A DNA stretch of 64,000 bases from Inquilinus limosus DSM 16000. GTDB lineage: Bacteria; Pseudomonadota; Alphaproteobacteria; DSM-16000; Inquilinaceae. The notes under the pieces are model-generated. The model had not been told where the DNA came from, did not search any database, and saw nothing but the letters and a program-made list of their open reading frames with translations. The stretch spans positions 243,320 through 307,319 of the forward strand of contig NZ_AUHM01000002.1 in the NCBI RefSeq assembly GCF_000423185.1. Reading direction: 5' to 3'. Shown here in pieces: positions 14,431-23,411 of this stretch (positions within the stretch are counted from its first letter, which is position 1; every line of letters begins with the position of its first letter). The translations under genes and the position numbers were made by a program.

Positions 14431-16854
14431 ATGAGCGGCGAGCAGCCCCTTGAGGACTCCCTCCATTTCCCGGCGCAGCAGGCGCCCGAGACTCCGGAGG
14501 AGGCCCGGCTCAAATCCCTGAGCGACACCGTGATGCAGCTGCAGCACGAGCTGCGCAGCGCCCGCGGCGAGATCGATACCCTCAACGACCGCCTGGCGGA
14601 GGCGGCGGCAGCGCCGCGCCGCGGCGGCGTGCTGGGCTGGCTGGCGGCGGCGGTGATCGCCGTCCTCGGCATCGGCGGAATCGCCCTGGTCGGCTTCGGC
14701 GCAGGCGAACGGCCGCCCGCGCCCCCCGCCCCGCCGGCGGAGAAGCCGGCCGCAGCCGTCTCCATCCCGAGCCCGGCTCCGGCGGCCGCCCCGGCCGCGA
14801 CGGCAGCGCCCGCTCCGGCCCCTGCGGCGCCGGCGGCCGAACCGGTGACCACGGCGCAGGCGGGCAGCGCCTCCGCCGCCGAGCCGCCGCCCGCCACCTC
14901 CGTGGTCGCCGAGCCCCCACTGGCCGCAGCCGCTGCGACGGATTCCGCGGCGACGGCATCATCGACGCCGGCGAGCGAGGCCCCTGCCGCCGAACCGGCC
15001 ATCTCCGTGGTCGCCGAAGCTCCGGCTGCCGCGCCCGCTGCGGACACGCAGGCGACGGCATCGTCGTCGCCGGTCGAGCCGGCGACCATGACGCAGGCCG
15101 GCGAGACCCCGGCCGCCGAACCGGCCATTCCCGTGGTCGCAGAGGCTCCGCAGGCCCCGTCTGCCGCGGCGGAACCGCTGGCGGCGGGACCGTCATCGCC
15201 GGCCGAGACGGCCGCCCCGCAGGCGGACACCGCACCGGCCCCCGAGCCGGCGCCCGACTCTGCCGCAGCCGCCGCGGCTGCGCCCTCGGAGCCGGCGGCC
15301 CTGGCGCCCGCGGCATCGACCCCGCCGGCCGCGCCGGACGGGGACACCGCCCCCGCGCCGCAGCCGGAGGCCGCCGCGCCGCCGCCGGCTGCGCAGAGCC
15401 AGACTGCGGCCCCGGCCGCGCCCGCGGCGCCCTCGGAGCAGGCCGCCACATCCGACGACCCGGCGGCGCAGGCGCCGCTGCCGGACGGCGCCTCGGCCGA
15501 GATGCGCGCCCTGGTCCGCCGCGCGATCGCCGGCGCGCCCGATGCCGAGCACGATCTCGGCACCTTCTACGCCCTCGGCCTTGACGTGCCGCGCAGCTTC
15601 GAGCGGGCCGCCTACTGGTACCGCAAGGCGGCCGACCAGGGCGTCTCCAACGCCGCCTACAATCTCGGCGTGCTGCTGGAGCGGGGCCTCGGCGTGCCGC
15701 GGGATTCGGTGACGGCGACCGCGTATTTCCGCAAGGCGGCGGATGCCGGCCACCCCGACGCGCAGAACGCACTCGGCCTCGCCTATCTGAACGGCACGGG
15801 CGTCACCCGCGACGCGTCCGAGGCGCTGAAATGGTTCCGCCAGGCCAGCGCCAACGGCAATCCCCGCGGCGCCTTCAACATGGGCCGGCTGTACGAGACC
15901 GGCGCGGTCGGCGCCCCCGATCCGCGGGCCGCGGCCGGCTGGTACCGGGTCGCCGCCGATGCCGGCAGCGCCGACGCCAAGGCGGCGCTGGCCCGGCTGC
16001 AGGACACGACCCCGCGCAGCGGCTTCGTCACCCTGGCCCCGGACGCGGCCGCGACGCCGGCGGTGCCAGCCGCCCCTTCCCCCGACGACGCCCGCGCGGA
16101 GCAGGCCCTCGGCGCGCTCGCCTCCCAGCTCGCCCCGCCGAACCCGGCCGACCAAGCCGCCGCCCCGACCTCGACGGCGGCGCCGGCGGAGCAGGCCGAG
16201 GCGCCGATCCAGCCCCCCGCTCCGAGCCGGCGGCCGGAGCCGCCGGCGGAGCCGGCGACCGCAGCGGCCGGACCGGCAGCCGCCCCGGCTCCAGCGGCTC
16301 CCGAGCAGTCCGCGGCCGCAGCACCGCCGCCCGCCGCTCCGGCCACGGCGCAACCGGCCGCCCCGGCGGCCGAGACCGCCGAAGCCCCCGCCGCGGCAGC
16401 GACCGCGCCCACCACCCCGGTGCCGGGCCGCCGCCCGGCGCCGCCGGCCGAGCGCCCAGCCACCGAGACCGCCACTGCGGAGCAGCCGGCGGTGCCGGAA
16501 GGCCGGGCCCCGGCCTCTCCGCCCCGGCGCGGCGCGGCCGAGCCGTCGCCGGAGCCGCCGCAGCAGGCCGCAGCGGCTCCGGCGACGGCCGCTCCCGCCG
16601 CGGCCCCGCCCGCCGGGCCGGGCCAACCGGCCGGCGACGCCCAGGTCAGGGAGATCCAGCAGCTGCTGACGATGATGAACTACGACGCCGGCCCGGCGGA
16701 CGGTCAGCTCGGCAGCAAGACCCGCAACGCCATCGGCGCCTTCCAGCGCCGGCAGAAGCTGCCGGTCACCCGCCGCCCCTCGGCCGAGCTGCTGGAGGCC
16801 CTGCGCCGCGCGGCCGGCGCCGAGACGCCGGACTGGACCCCGGGGCATTTCTGA
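14431..16854 (+). CDS. Membrane protein with Sel1 repeats and peptidoglycan-binding domain
   Basis: About 807 residues from ATG 14431; an in-frame ATG at 14386 adds 15 residues. In order: a helical coiled-coil part (about 28-60), one membrane span (about 67-90), a very long Ala/Pro-rich region (about 90-360), four Sel1 repeats (YALGLDVPRSFERAAYWYRKAADQG and successors, about 370-530), a second Ala/Pro-rich linker (to about 740), and a C-terminal PG_binding_1-like domain (REIQQLLTMMNYDAGPADGQLG). It is probably anchored in the inner membrane with the repeats and wall-binding domain in the periplasm. Homologous architectures are common in Rhodospirillales. Function is not established. Confidence 0.75.
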   Translation: MSGEQPLEDSLHFPAQQAPETPEEARLKSLSDTVMQLQHELRSARGEIDTLNDRLAEAAAAPRRGGVLGWLAAAVIAVLGIGGIALVGFGAGERPPAPPAPPAEKPAAAVSIPSPAPAAAPAATAAPAPAPAAPAAEPVTTAQAGSASAAEPPPATSVVAEPPLAAAAATDSAATASSTPASEAPAAEPAISVVAEAPAAAPAADTQATASSSPVEPATMTQAGETPAAEPAIPVVAEAPQAPSAAAEPLAAGPSSPAETAAPQADTAPAPEPAPDSAAAAAAAPSEPAALAPAASTPPAAPDGDTAPAPQPEAAAPPPAAQSQTAAPAAPAAPSEQAATSDDPAAQAPLPDGASAEMRALVRRAIAGAPDAEHDLGTFYALGLDVPRSFERAAYWYRKAADQGVSNAAYNLGVLLERGLGVPRDSVTATAYFRKAADAGHPDAQNALGLAYLNGTGVTRDASEALKWFRQASANGNPRGAFNMGRLYETGAVGAPDPRAAAGWYRVAADAGSADAKAALARLQDTTPRSGFVTLAPDAAATPAVPAAPSPDDARAEQALGALASQLAPPNPADQAAAPTSTAAPAEQAEAPIQPPAPSRRPEPPAEPATAAAGPAAAPAPAAPEQSAAAAPPPAAPATAQPAAPAAETAEAPAAAATAPTTPVPGRRPAPPAERPATETATAEQPAVPEGRAPASPPRRGAAEPSPEPPQQAAAAPATAAPAAAPPAGPGQPAGDAQVREIQQLLTMMNYDAGPADGQLGSKTRNAIGAFQRRQKLPVTRRPSAELLEALRRAAGAETPDWTPGHF

Positions 16855-16916
16855 CCACAATCGCCGTCGGAACCGGCCGGGCGATTCGGCCGGCGCGAAC
16901 GCGGGAAGGAACGGCG

Positions 16917-17792
16917 ATGGGTCAGGACGCGGTCTGCATCTGGGCGGCCGAGACGACGCTGGGCGAAGGGGCGCTGTGGCTAGCCGAGGAGCAGGCGCTC
17001 TACTGGGTCGACATCCTGCGGCCGCGGATTCTGCGCCTCGACCCGACGACCGGGGCGCAGGCGGAATGGCCGATGCCGGAGCCGATCGGCTTCATCGCGG
17101 CGCGCCGGCGCGGCGGGCTGGTGGCCGGGCTGCGCAGCGGCTTCCACCTGATCGACCTGCCCGAGGGCCGGGTCACGCCGATCGGCAACCCGGAGCCGGA
17201 CCGGCCGGGCAACCGCTTCAACGACGGCAAGGTCGACCCGATGGGCCGGCTGTGGGCCGGGACCGTGGATTTCGGCTGCACCGAGCCGACCGGCGCCTTC
17301 TACCGCCTGGACCCGGACCACCGCTGGCACCGCATGGATGACGGTTACATCGTCACCAACGGTCCCGCCTTCTCGCCCGACGGCCGCATCCTCTACGAGG
17401 CGGATTCGGAGCGGCGGGTGATCCATGCCTACGACCTGGACCTGGCGACGGGCGCCATCTCCAACCGGCGCCCCTTCGTGATCTTCGCCGAGGATGACGG
17501 CGTTCCGGACGGCATGACGGTTGACCGCGACGGCCATCTGTGGGTGGCGCATTGGGGCGGGTCGCGGGTCAGCCGCTTCCGCCCCGACGGCACGCTGGAC
17601 CGCGCGATCGCGATCCCGGCGCCGCATGTCACCAGCTGCGCCTTCGGCGGCCCCGGCCTGACCACGCTCTACGTCACCACCGCCCGGGCCGGAATGTCGG
17701 AGGCGGCGCTGAAGCAGCACCCTCTGTCCGGCGGACTGTTCGCGATCAAGGACGCCGGCCGCGGCCTGCCGGGCAGCCACTTCGCGGGGTAG
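16917..17792 (+). CDS. SMP-30/gluconolactonase-family protein
   Basis: A 291-residue beta-propeller lactonase-like protein. The start ATG 16917 follows GGAAGGAAC. Metal-ligand positions typical of SMP-30 are visible: Glu17 (LGEGALW), Asn102 (RFNDGK), Asn148 (VTNGPAFSPDG) and Asp198 (VPDGMTVDRDG). Family members hydrolyse sugar lactones such as gluconolactone or arabinonolactone. No sugar dehydrogenase is adjacent, and the neighbour is the oxidase operon on the other strand. Confidence 0.9.
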   Translation: MGQDAVCIWAAETTLGEGALWLAEEQALYWVDILRPRILRLDPTTGAQAEWPMPEPIGFIAARRRGGLVAGLRSGFHLIDLPEGRVTPIGNPEPDRPGNRFNDGKVDPMGRLWAGTVDFGCTEPTGAFYRLDPDHRWHRMDDGYIVTNGPAFSPDGRILYEADSERRVIHAYDLDLATGAISNRRPFVIFAEDDGVPDGMTVDRDGHLWVAHWGGSRVSRFRPDGTLDRAIAIPAPHVTSCAFGGPGLTTLYVTTARAGMSEAALKQHPLSGGLFAIKDAGRGLPGSHFAG

Positions 17793-17827
17793 CGGAGTTC
17801 TCAACCGAACCGCTGATGCCCCTCCCA

Positions 17828-17917
17828 CACCGTCATGGCGAGGAGGCGAAGCCGACACGGCCATCAGCGGCTCGATTTCTGAATGGCCACGCCCCTGCGG
17901 GGCTCGCCATGACGGTG
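17828..17917. repeat. Intergenic palindromic repeat, family A
   Basis: Perfect 15-bp inverted arms (CACCGTCATGGCGAG / CTCGCCATGACGGTG) around about 60 bp. Related elements lie at 31834 and 55131. It sits between convergent genes. Confidence 0.7.
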
Positions 17918-17936
17918 AGGGGAGGCCACGCCCTTC

Positions 17937-19223
17937 TTAAAGCCCTCCGTCGTTCATCCGGTACCAGGTGATGACGGCGGAGACGTAGAGCCGGTGCAGG
18001 GCGTGCAGCGGCAGGGGTTGGATCGGCGCCGGCGGCAGCGGCAGGGCGCCGGCATCGCCGGTGGCGACGTATTCGGCCATCGCCCGGCCCATCGCGGTCT
18101 GCAGCCCGACGCCGCGGCCCTGGCAGCCGATGTCGACCAGCAGGCCCGGCGCAGGCTCGTGCAGATGCGGCAGGTAGTCCCGCGTCACCGCCACCCGGCC
18201 GCACCAGCGATGCTCGATCGCGATACCGGAGAGTTGCGGGAACAGCTTGCCGACGACGCGCTCGAGATGCGCCCAGTCAGAGGCGCCCTTCGGCTCGCGG
18301 AACGGGCCGCGGCCGCCCATCAGCAGCCGGCCCTGGTGGTCCAGCCGGAAATAGAGCAGCAGCTTGCGGGTGTCGGAGCTGACATGACCGCCGGGCAGCA
18401 CCGTCTCACGCTCGCGATCGGTCAGCGGCCGCGTTGCCACCTGGAAGGAGTTGGCGGCGATGATCGTCTGCTCCAGCCGCGGCCACAGCCCCTTCGAATA
18501 GCCGTTGGTGCAGAGCAGGACGCGGTCCGCCGTCACCGCGGCGCCGCCGGCCGTGCGCAGCCGCCAGCGCCCTTCCGCCCGGTCGAGCGCGGTGACCGGC
18601 GTGCCGGTGTGGATCGCGGCGCCGGCCTTGAGCGCCGCCCGGGCCAGGCCGCGGGCATAGTCGAGCGGCTGGATGCCGCCGCCGCGCCGGTCGAGCCAGC
18701 CGCCGAGATAGCGGTCGGTGCCGAGCAGCCGCCCGATCGCGGCCTTATCCAGCGGCTGCACCGGCGCGCCGCGCTTCGCCCATTGCGTGGCCCGCGCCTC
18801 GGCCTCCGCCAGCCCCTCCGGCGAATGCGCGCCCTGGATCCAGCCTTCGCGCCGGTACGGCACATCCATGCCGTGGCGCTCGATCAGGTCGAAGACCAGA
18901 TCGGCGGTGCCGCCGGCGAAGTCGATCAGCCGGCCGCCCCGCTCCGCCCCGAACATCGCGACCAGTGCGTCCGGATCGTGCTTAAGCCCCGGGATCACCT
19001 GGCCGCCGTTGCGGCCGGAGCCGCCGAAGCCGATCTGCCTCGCCTCCAGCAGCACCGGCCGCACGCCGCGCTCGGCCAGGTGCAGCGCCGCCGACAGCCC
19101 GGCATAGCCGCCGCCGATGATCGCGACATCCGCAGCCGTCGCATCGCCGAGCGGCGGCGTCTCGGGCGCGGGCGCCGCGGTGGCGGCCCAGAGCGAGGGT
19201 TCGAGCGGAAAGTAGTCGGCCAC
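17937..19223 (-). CDS. FAD-dependent amine/amino-acid oxidase (PuuB/DadA-like)
   Basis: A 428-residue DAO-type oxidoreductase. The dinucleotide motif is at about 33-48 (VAIIGGGYAGLSAALHL), followed by the GGSGRNGG motif typical of gamma-glutamylputrescine oxidases and relatives. The C-terminus has GCQGRGVGLQTAMGRAMAE, the FAD-binding second half. It is encoded with a polar amino-acid-type ABC transporter and divergent from an XRE-cupin regulator like PuuR, which suggests oxidation of an imported amine or amino acid. The substrate cannot be told from sequence. Confidence 0.9.
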   Translation of the reverse strand: MADYFPLEPSLWAATAAPAPETPPLGDATAADVAIIGGGYAGLSAALHLAERGVRPVLLEARQIGFGGSGRNGGQVIPGLKHDPDALVAMFGAERGGRLIDFAGGTADLVFDLIERHGMDVPYRREGWIQGAHSPEGLAEAEARATQWAKRGAPVQPLDKAAIGRLLGTDRYLGGWLDRRGGGIQPLDYARGLARAALKAGAAIHTGTPVTALDRAEGRWRLRTAGGAAVTADRVLLCTNGYSKGLWPRLEQTIIAANSFQVATRPLTDRERETVLPGGHVSSDTRKLLLYFRLDHQGRLLMGGRGPFREPKGASDWAHLERVVGKLFPQLSGIAIEHRWCGRVAVTRDYLPHLHEPAPGLLVDIGCQGRGVGLQTAMGRAMAEYVATGDAGALPLPPAPIQPLPLHALHRLYVSAVITWYRMNDGGL

Positions 19224-19237
19224 GTCTCGCCTCGATG

Positions 19238-19969
19238 TCAGAGCGGGTGGAGCACCCGGCGCAGGAAGTCCTGCGTGCGCGGATGACTCGGCTGGGTGAG
19301 CACGGACTTGGCCGGCCCCTGCTCGACGATCACGCCGCCGTCGATGAACAGAACCCGGTCGGCGACCTCGCGGGCGAAGCCCATCTCGTGGGTGACCACG
19401 ACCATGGTCATGCCGTCCTCGGCCAGGCCGCGCATCACCGCCAGCACCTCACCCACCAGCTCGGGGTCGAGGGCCGAGGTCGGCTCATCGAACAGGATCG
19501 CCTGCGGCTGCATCGCCAGCGCCCGGGCGATGGCGACGCGCTGCTGCTGCCCGCCGGAGAGCTGGGCCGGCCGCGCCTCGGCCTTGTCGGCGAGGCCGAC
19601 CCGGGCCAGCAGCGCCCGGCCGCGCTCCGCCGCCTCGGCCCGCGGCTGCTTCTTCACGAAGACCGGGCCTTCGATCACGTTCTCCAGCGCGGTGCGGTGC
19701 GGGAACAGGTTGAAGCGCTGGAACACCATGGAGACGCGGGTGCGGATCTCGACGATCGACCGCGCGGCGCGGTCGACCCGCCGGCCCTCGACCAGGATCT
19801 CGCCGTCCTCATAGGTCTCAAGGCCGTTGATGCAGCGCAGGATGGTCGATTTGCCGGAACCGGAGGGGCCGATGATGCAGACCACCTCGCCCTTGGCCAC
19901 GGAGGCGTCGATGCCCTTCAGCACCTCGACCGCGCCGAACCGCTTGCGCACGCCCTTGAGCTCGATCAC
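19238..19969 (-). CDS. Polar amino-acid ABC transporter ATP-binding protein
   Basis: A 243-residue GlnQ/HisP-type ATPase. Walker [10 protein letters not shown] at about 34-42, Q-loop with [11 protein letters not shown], signature LSGGQQQR, Walker [14 protein letters not shown] and the H-loop [12 protein letters not shown] are all present. It overlaps the permease gene by 4 bp and lies 15 bp before the oxidase gene in the same operon. Confidence 0.95.
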   Translation of the reverse strand: MIELKGVRKRFGAVEVLKGIDASVAKGEVVCIIGPSGSGKSTILRCINGLETYEDGEILVEGRRVDRAARSIVEIRTRVSMVFQRFNLFPHRTALENVIEGPVFVKKQPRAEAAERGRALLARVGLADKAEARPAQLSGGQQQRVAIARALAMQPQAILFDEPTSALDPELVGEVLAVMRGLAEDGMTMVVVTHEMGFAREVADRVLFIDGGVIVEQGPAKSVLTQPSHPRTQDFLRRVLHPL

Positions 19970-20619
19970 GGCTTGCCCGCCTTCTTCTCGAAATGCCGGA
20001 CCAGCAGGATCAGCGGGATGCTCATCGCCAGATACATCAGCGCCACCAGGGTGAAGACGCTGGTGTTCTTGAACGAGGCCGAGGCGATCAGCTTGCCCTG
20101 CAGCGCCAGCTCCGCCACCGTGATGGTCGAGGCCTGCGAGCTGTCCTTCAGCAGCATGATCATGATGTTGCCGTAGGGCGGCAGCACGATCCGCACCGCC
20201 TGCGGCAGGATCACCCGGCGCATGGTCAGCCCCCAGCCCATGCCGATCGACTGCGCCGCCTCGATCTGGCCGCGGTCGATCGCCTGGATGCCGGCGCGGA
20301 AATTCTCCGCCTGATAGGCCGAATAGGCGACGCCGAGGCCGATGATGGCGGCCTGCAGCGCGGTCAGCGACAGGCCGAGATCGGGCATCACGAAATAGAG
20401 GTAGAACAGCTGCACGATGATCGGGATGCCGCGGATCACGTTGACCGCGGTGGCGCTGAGCCCCGACAGCACGCCGATGCCGGAGACCCGCAGCACGGCC
20501 CAGACCAGGCCCAGCAGGGTCGACAGCACCAGCGCGCCGAAGGTGACCAGCAGGGTCAGCCCGACGCCCTGCAGCAGGATCGGCAGGAACTCGGCCGCGT
20601 CTCGAAGGAAGCTCTGCAT
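19966..20619 (-). CDS. Polar amino-acid ABC transporter permease
   Basis: A 217-residue HisM/GlnP-type permease; the chosen start is eight bases after the binding-protein stop, with a longer ATG version from 20658. The TM segments and the EAA-like loop [25 protein letters not shown] are clear. Only one permease gene is in the operon, so it probably forms a homodimer. Confidence 0.92.
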   Translation of the reverse strand: MQSFLRDAAEFLPILLQGVGLTLLVTFGALVLSTLLGLVWAVLRVSGIGVLSGLSATAVNVIRGIPIIVQLFYLYFVMPDLGLSLTALQAAIIGLGVAYSAYQAENFRAGIQAIDRGQIEAAQSIGMGWGLTMRRVILPQAVRIVLPPYGNIMIMLLKDSSQASTITVAELALQGKLIASASFKNTSVFTLVALMYLAMSIPLILLVRHFEKKAGKP

Positions 20620-20627
20620 CGCCGGGC

Positions 20628-21395
20628 TCAGGAGGCGCCCTGCGGCTTCACACCCCATTTGCCGAGGATGCGGTCGATGGTGCCGTCGGCCTTGAGCTTG
20701 GCCAGCGCCGCGTCGACCTTGTCGCGCAGCGCCTGGTCGCCCTTGCGCAGGCCGATGCCGACCGAGCCGATCGACGTCGGCTTGTAGCTTTCGACCAGCC
20801 GCACGCCGGGGATGGCGCCGTCCTTCAGATTGTAGGCCAGGATCGGATAGTCGGCGAAGCCGGCGGCCAGCCGCCCGGCATTCACGTCTCGCAGGATGTC
20901 GGGGATGGTGTCGTAGGCCTTGACCTCGGCGAACAGGCCGCTGGCCTGCAGCGCGTCGACGAAGGTGGTGCCGACCTGTGCCCCGGCCGTCATGCCCTTG
21001 AGGTCGGCCAGGGTCGTGTAGTCCCTGGTGTCGTCTTTGGGGACGATCAGCCCTTCGCCATAGGTGTAGATCGGGGCGGAGAAGTCGATCACATCCTGCC
21101 GCTTCGGGGTGATGAACATCGCCGCCGCGATCAGGTCGATCTTGCCCGAGGTCAGCGAGGCGATCAGGGTCGAGAACGCCATCGGCTCGATCTGCACTTC
21201 GAAGCCGGCCTCCTTGCCGACCGCGCCGACCAGGTCGACCATGATGCCCTGGATGGTGTTCGACTGGGTGTCGAGGAAGGTGAAGGGCACGCCGGTCGGG
21301 GTCGACCCGACCTTCAGCACCTCCGCCGCCGCCGGTGTCGCCGTCGCGACCGCCAGCACGGCCGCCGCAGCCTGGATGATTCTCCCGATCCGCAT
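20628..21395 (-). CDS. Polar amino-acid ABC transporter substrate-binding protein
   Basis: A 255-residue periplasmic binding protein (family 3). The start ATG 21395 follows AGGGGGCAGGCG. A signal peptide ends near TATPAAAEV. The binding-protein core has [16 protein letters not shown] and [21 protein letters not shown], a typical family-3 signature. First gene of the operon, preceded by the divergent operator region. Confidence 0.93.
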   Translation of the reverse strand: MRIGRIIQAAAAVLAVATATPAAAEVLKVGSTPTGVPFTFLDTQSNTIQGIMVDLVGAVGKEAGFEVQIEPMAFSTLIASLTSGKIDLIAAAMFITPKRQDVIDFSAPIYTYGEGLIVPKDDTRDYTTLADLKGMTAGAQVGTTFVDALQASGLFAEVKAYDTIPDILRDVNAGRLAAGFADYPILAYNLKDGAIPGVRLVESYKPTSIGSVGIGLRKGDQALRDKVDAALAKLKADGTIDRILGKWGVKPQGAS

Positions 21396-21460
21396 CGCCT
21401 GCCCCCTGTCCTGGAATGATCCGGCTTCCATGGGCGGTTCGGCCCGCAACGCCGGAGTGG

Positions 21461-21476
21461 TTTCATCTATGTGAAA
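21461..21476. promoter_or_regulatory. Operator 1: TTTCATCTATGTGAAA
   Basis: A dyad TTTCA-N6-TGAAA in the divergent region between the transporter operon and the XRE-cupin gene. It lies 66 bp before the transporter start. Matches operator 2 in 14 of 16 positions. Likely bound by the neighbouring repressor. Confidence 0.65.
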
Positions 21477-21507
21477 TCGGCATACTCGGGCGCGTTTGGC
21501 AAGCGAT

Positions 21508-21523
21508 TTTCACCTATATGAAA
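21508..21523. promoter_or_regulatory. Operator 2: TTTCACCTATATGAAA
   Basis: Second dyad, 47 bp from operator 1 and 12 bp before the XRE-cupin ATG, a position suited to autorepression. Confidence 0.65.
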
Positions 21524-21534
21524 CCGGATCACGC

Positions 21535-22098
21535 ATGAGCATCGACCTGACCGTGGGCGCCCGCATCCGCGCGCTGCGCCATGCCCAGGGCCTGTCGCTG
21601 GAGACGGTCGCCGCCCGGTCCGGCCTGTCGATCGGCTTCGTCAGCCAGGTCGAACGCGGCCTGTCCTCGCCCTCGCTGAAGGTGCTGACCACGATCGGCG
21701 ACGTCCTGGGCGTCGGGCTGGCCGGGCTGTTCGGCCCGGCGCCGGCGGAGGGCGCCGACCCGGTGGTGATGCGCCGGGCGGAGCGGCCGGGGCTGAACCT
21801 GTGGCGGTCGGGCATCACCAAGCAGCTGCTGAGCCCGGCCGGCGACGGGGGCTTGAGCCTGTTCCTGGTGACGATGGAGCCGGGCGCCAGCACCGGCGAC
21901 GAGTTCTACACCCATGCCGGCGAGGAGGCCGGCACGGTGCTGGAAGGCGAGATGGCGCTGACGGTGGATGCGGAGAGTTGGACGCTCGCGGCCGGCGACG
22001 GCTTCCGCTTCGCCAGCCGCCGGCCGCACCGCTTCGCCAACCCCTCGGCCGAGGCCCAGGCCGTGGTGCTGTGGGTCAACTGCGTGGTCGGGCGGTAA
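21535..22098 (+). CDS. XRE-family regulator with cupin domain (PuuR-like)
   Basis: A 187-residue regulator. The helix-turn-helix is at about 8-62 (IRALRHAQGLSLETVAARSGLSIGFVSQVERG). A cupin domain follows at about 110-185 (FYTHAGEEAGTVLEGEMAL, GDGFRFASRRPHRF). This pairing is that of PuuR and related repressors of polyamine or amino-acid catabolism, which sense the substrate through the cupin. The adjacent operators and divergent oxidase/transport operon fit this role well. The earlier in-frame start at 21496 overlaps operator 2 and is disfavoured. Confidence 0.9.
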   Translation: MSIDLTVGARIRALRHAQGLSLETVAARSGLSIGFVSQVERGLSSPSLKVLTTIGDVLGVGLAGLFGPAPAEGADPVVMRRAERPGLNLWRSGITKQLLSPAGDGGLSLFLVTMEPGASTGDEFYTHAGEEAGTVLEGEMALTVDAESWTLAAGDGFRFASRRPHRFANPSAEAQAVVLWVNCVVGR

Positions 22099-22125
22099 GC
22101 GGCCGGCACGGCCGCCCTCCTTCGG

Positions 22126-22202
22126 TCGTCATTCCCGCGCAAGCGGGAATCTCCCTCCGGTTGAGGCGTGACGAGATCCCCGCTTTCGCGGGGATGACGA
22201 CG
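22126..22202. repeat. Intergenic palindromic repeat, family B
   Basis: Contains GTCATTCCCGCGCAAGCGGGAAT and its counterpart GATCCCCGCTTTCGCGGGGATGAC, a common type of bacterial palindromic intergenic element. Located between convergent genes. Confidence 0.65.
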
Positions 22203-22230
22203 TTTTTTTGGGCAAGCAAAGGCTCGCCCG

Positions 22231-23106
22231 TCATCCGGTGTCGGGGGCGTTTGGGTCTTCGAGGCAGAGGAAGCGGTCGATGCCGAGGGAACGGGCGAGG
22301 CGGTCGGCGACGGTGAAGGTGCTTTCGGTGTCGAGCCACTCGATCACGTCGGCCTCCTGCAGCCGGACCGCCAGCCCGGCCCTGATCCCGTCGATCCGGG
22401 CTGGGTCGATCTCGGTGAAGGCGCGCTCGACGGCGGCGACGGCGGCCGCCCGGCGCCGGGCCCGCTCTGCCTCGATCTCGGCCTCGCCGCCGGCCGGCCG
22501 GGCCGGGTGCGGCGTTCTCGGCCAGCCGGGCGCCCAGAGCCGCCACTCCTCGGCGATGCCCAGGCCGCAGGCCAGCCCGGCCATCACCGAGCCGACCGGC
22601 CGGTCCTCGACCCGGACCGCCTCGTCCTCGTAAAGCTCCTCGATCCGCTCCTCGAGCTCGGCGTGGAGGGCGTCGATGCGACCCTGATCCTGGAATTCGT
22701 CCCAGATCATGTGGCGCATGACGCCCCGGACCTCCCCACGGTGGCGGTCGCGGCGAGCCTTGCGGGCGGCCTCGCGGTCGGGAGCCTCGGCCTTGTCGCG
22801 GGCGCAGAGCCGGTCGGCGGCGCGGGCGCGGAGATCCAGCGAGCGCTGCACCGAGCGGGAGAAGCGGCTGAAGGCCAGACCCGCCTCCTGCGCCTCGGCC
22901 CTGGCCGCCTGCACCGCGGTCTCGTCGGATTTGGGCTCGGCGGCGCGGGCCTGGGCGGCCCTGGCCTGCGCTTCAATGGCGCGGATGCCTTCGGCCTCGG
23001 CCAACTGCATGGCGATCTCGGCCAGGCGGGTGAGCATCTGGATCTGCTGCAGCGCGAGGCTGCGGCAATAGCCCTGGACGTCGAGATCTGATGCGGCCAC
23101 GTTCAT
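22231..23106 (-). CDS. Hypothetical coiled-coil-rich protein
   Basis: About 291 residues from ATG 23106 (or 23118). The first 110 residues are Ala/Glu/Arg-rich and probably coiled coil. The middle has RGVMRHMIWDEFQDQGRIDALHAELEERIEELY, and the C-terminus ends EDPNAPDTG. No catalytic motif or known family is recognised. Upstream DNA is AT-rich and shared with the divergent RTX gene. Confidence 0.6.
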   Translation of the reverse strand: MNVAASDLDVQGYCRSLALQQIQMLTRLAEIAMQLAEAEGIRAIEAQARAAQARAAEPKSDETAVQAARAEAQEAGLAFSRFSRSVQRSLDLRARAADRLCARDKAEAPDREAARKARRDRHRGEVRGVMRHMIWDEFQDQGRIDALHAELEERIEELYEDEAVRVEDRPVGSVMAGLACGLGIAEEWRLWAPGWPRTPHPARPAGGEAEIEAERARRRAAAVAAVERAFTEIDPARIDGIRAGLAVRLQEADVIEWLDTESTFTVADRLARSLGIDRFLCLEDPNAPDTG

Positions 23107-23411
23107 AGAACATATCATGAACGAATTGCAGCGGCCGCGCAATGAACATTGTGTCAACCACGTTCTGCACTGCCGCTGCGCATCTCCTCCTGGCTTTTTT
23201 TGACCCTGCTGCGGAGCGGACATCAACTGCCGGGTATCCGCCGTTCACAGCATCCAAACCCATCGATCGAGATGACTTTTTGCCTAACATAATATGCAAA
23301 ACGTCTGCTAAATCTGTCTCATTCTGAGTCCCGGCCAGCTGGGTGCATTTCACAGCCCGGCCGCTCCCCCCAGAAGCCGGCGGCGACAACGCGACAGCAG
23401 GAGGACATGCG
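23107..23411. promoter_or_regulatory. AT-rich divergent intergenic region
   Basis: About 300 bp between two divergent genes, much poorer in GC than its surroundings. Contains taacataatatgc near 23284, which could be part of a promoter for the RTX gene. No symmetric site is evident. Confidence 0.35.

Noticed and set aside
15193-16860. 555-codon minus-strand open frame under the Sel1 protein gene
   Set aside because: The Arg/Gly-rich translation is a shadow of the Ala/Pro-rich plus-strand coding region.
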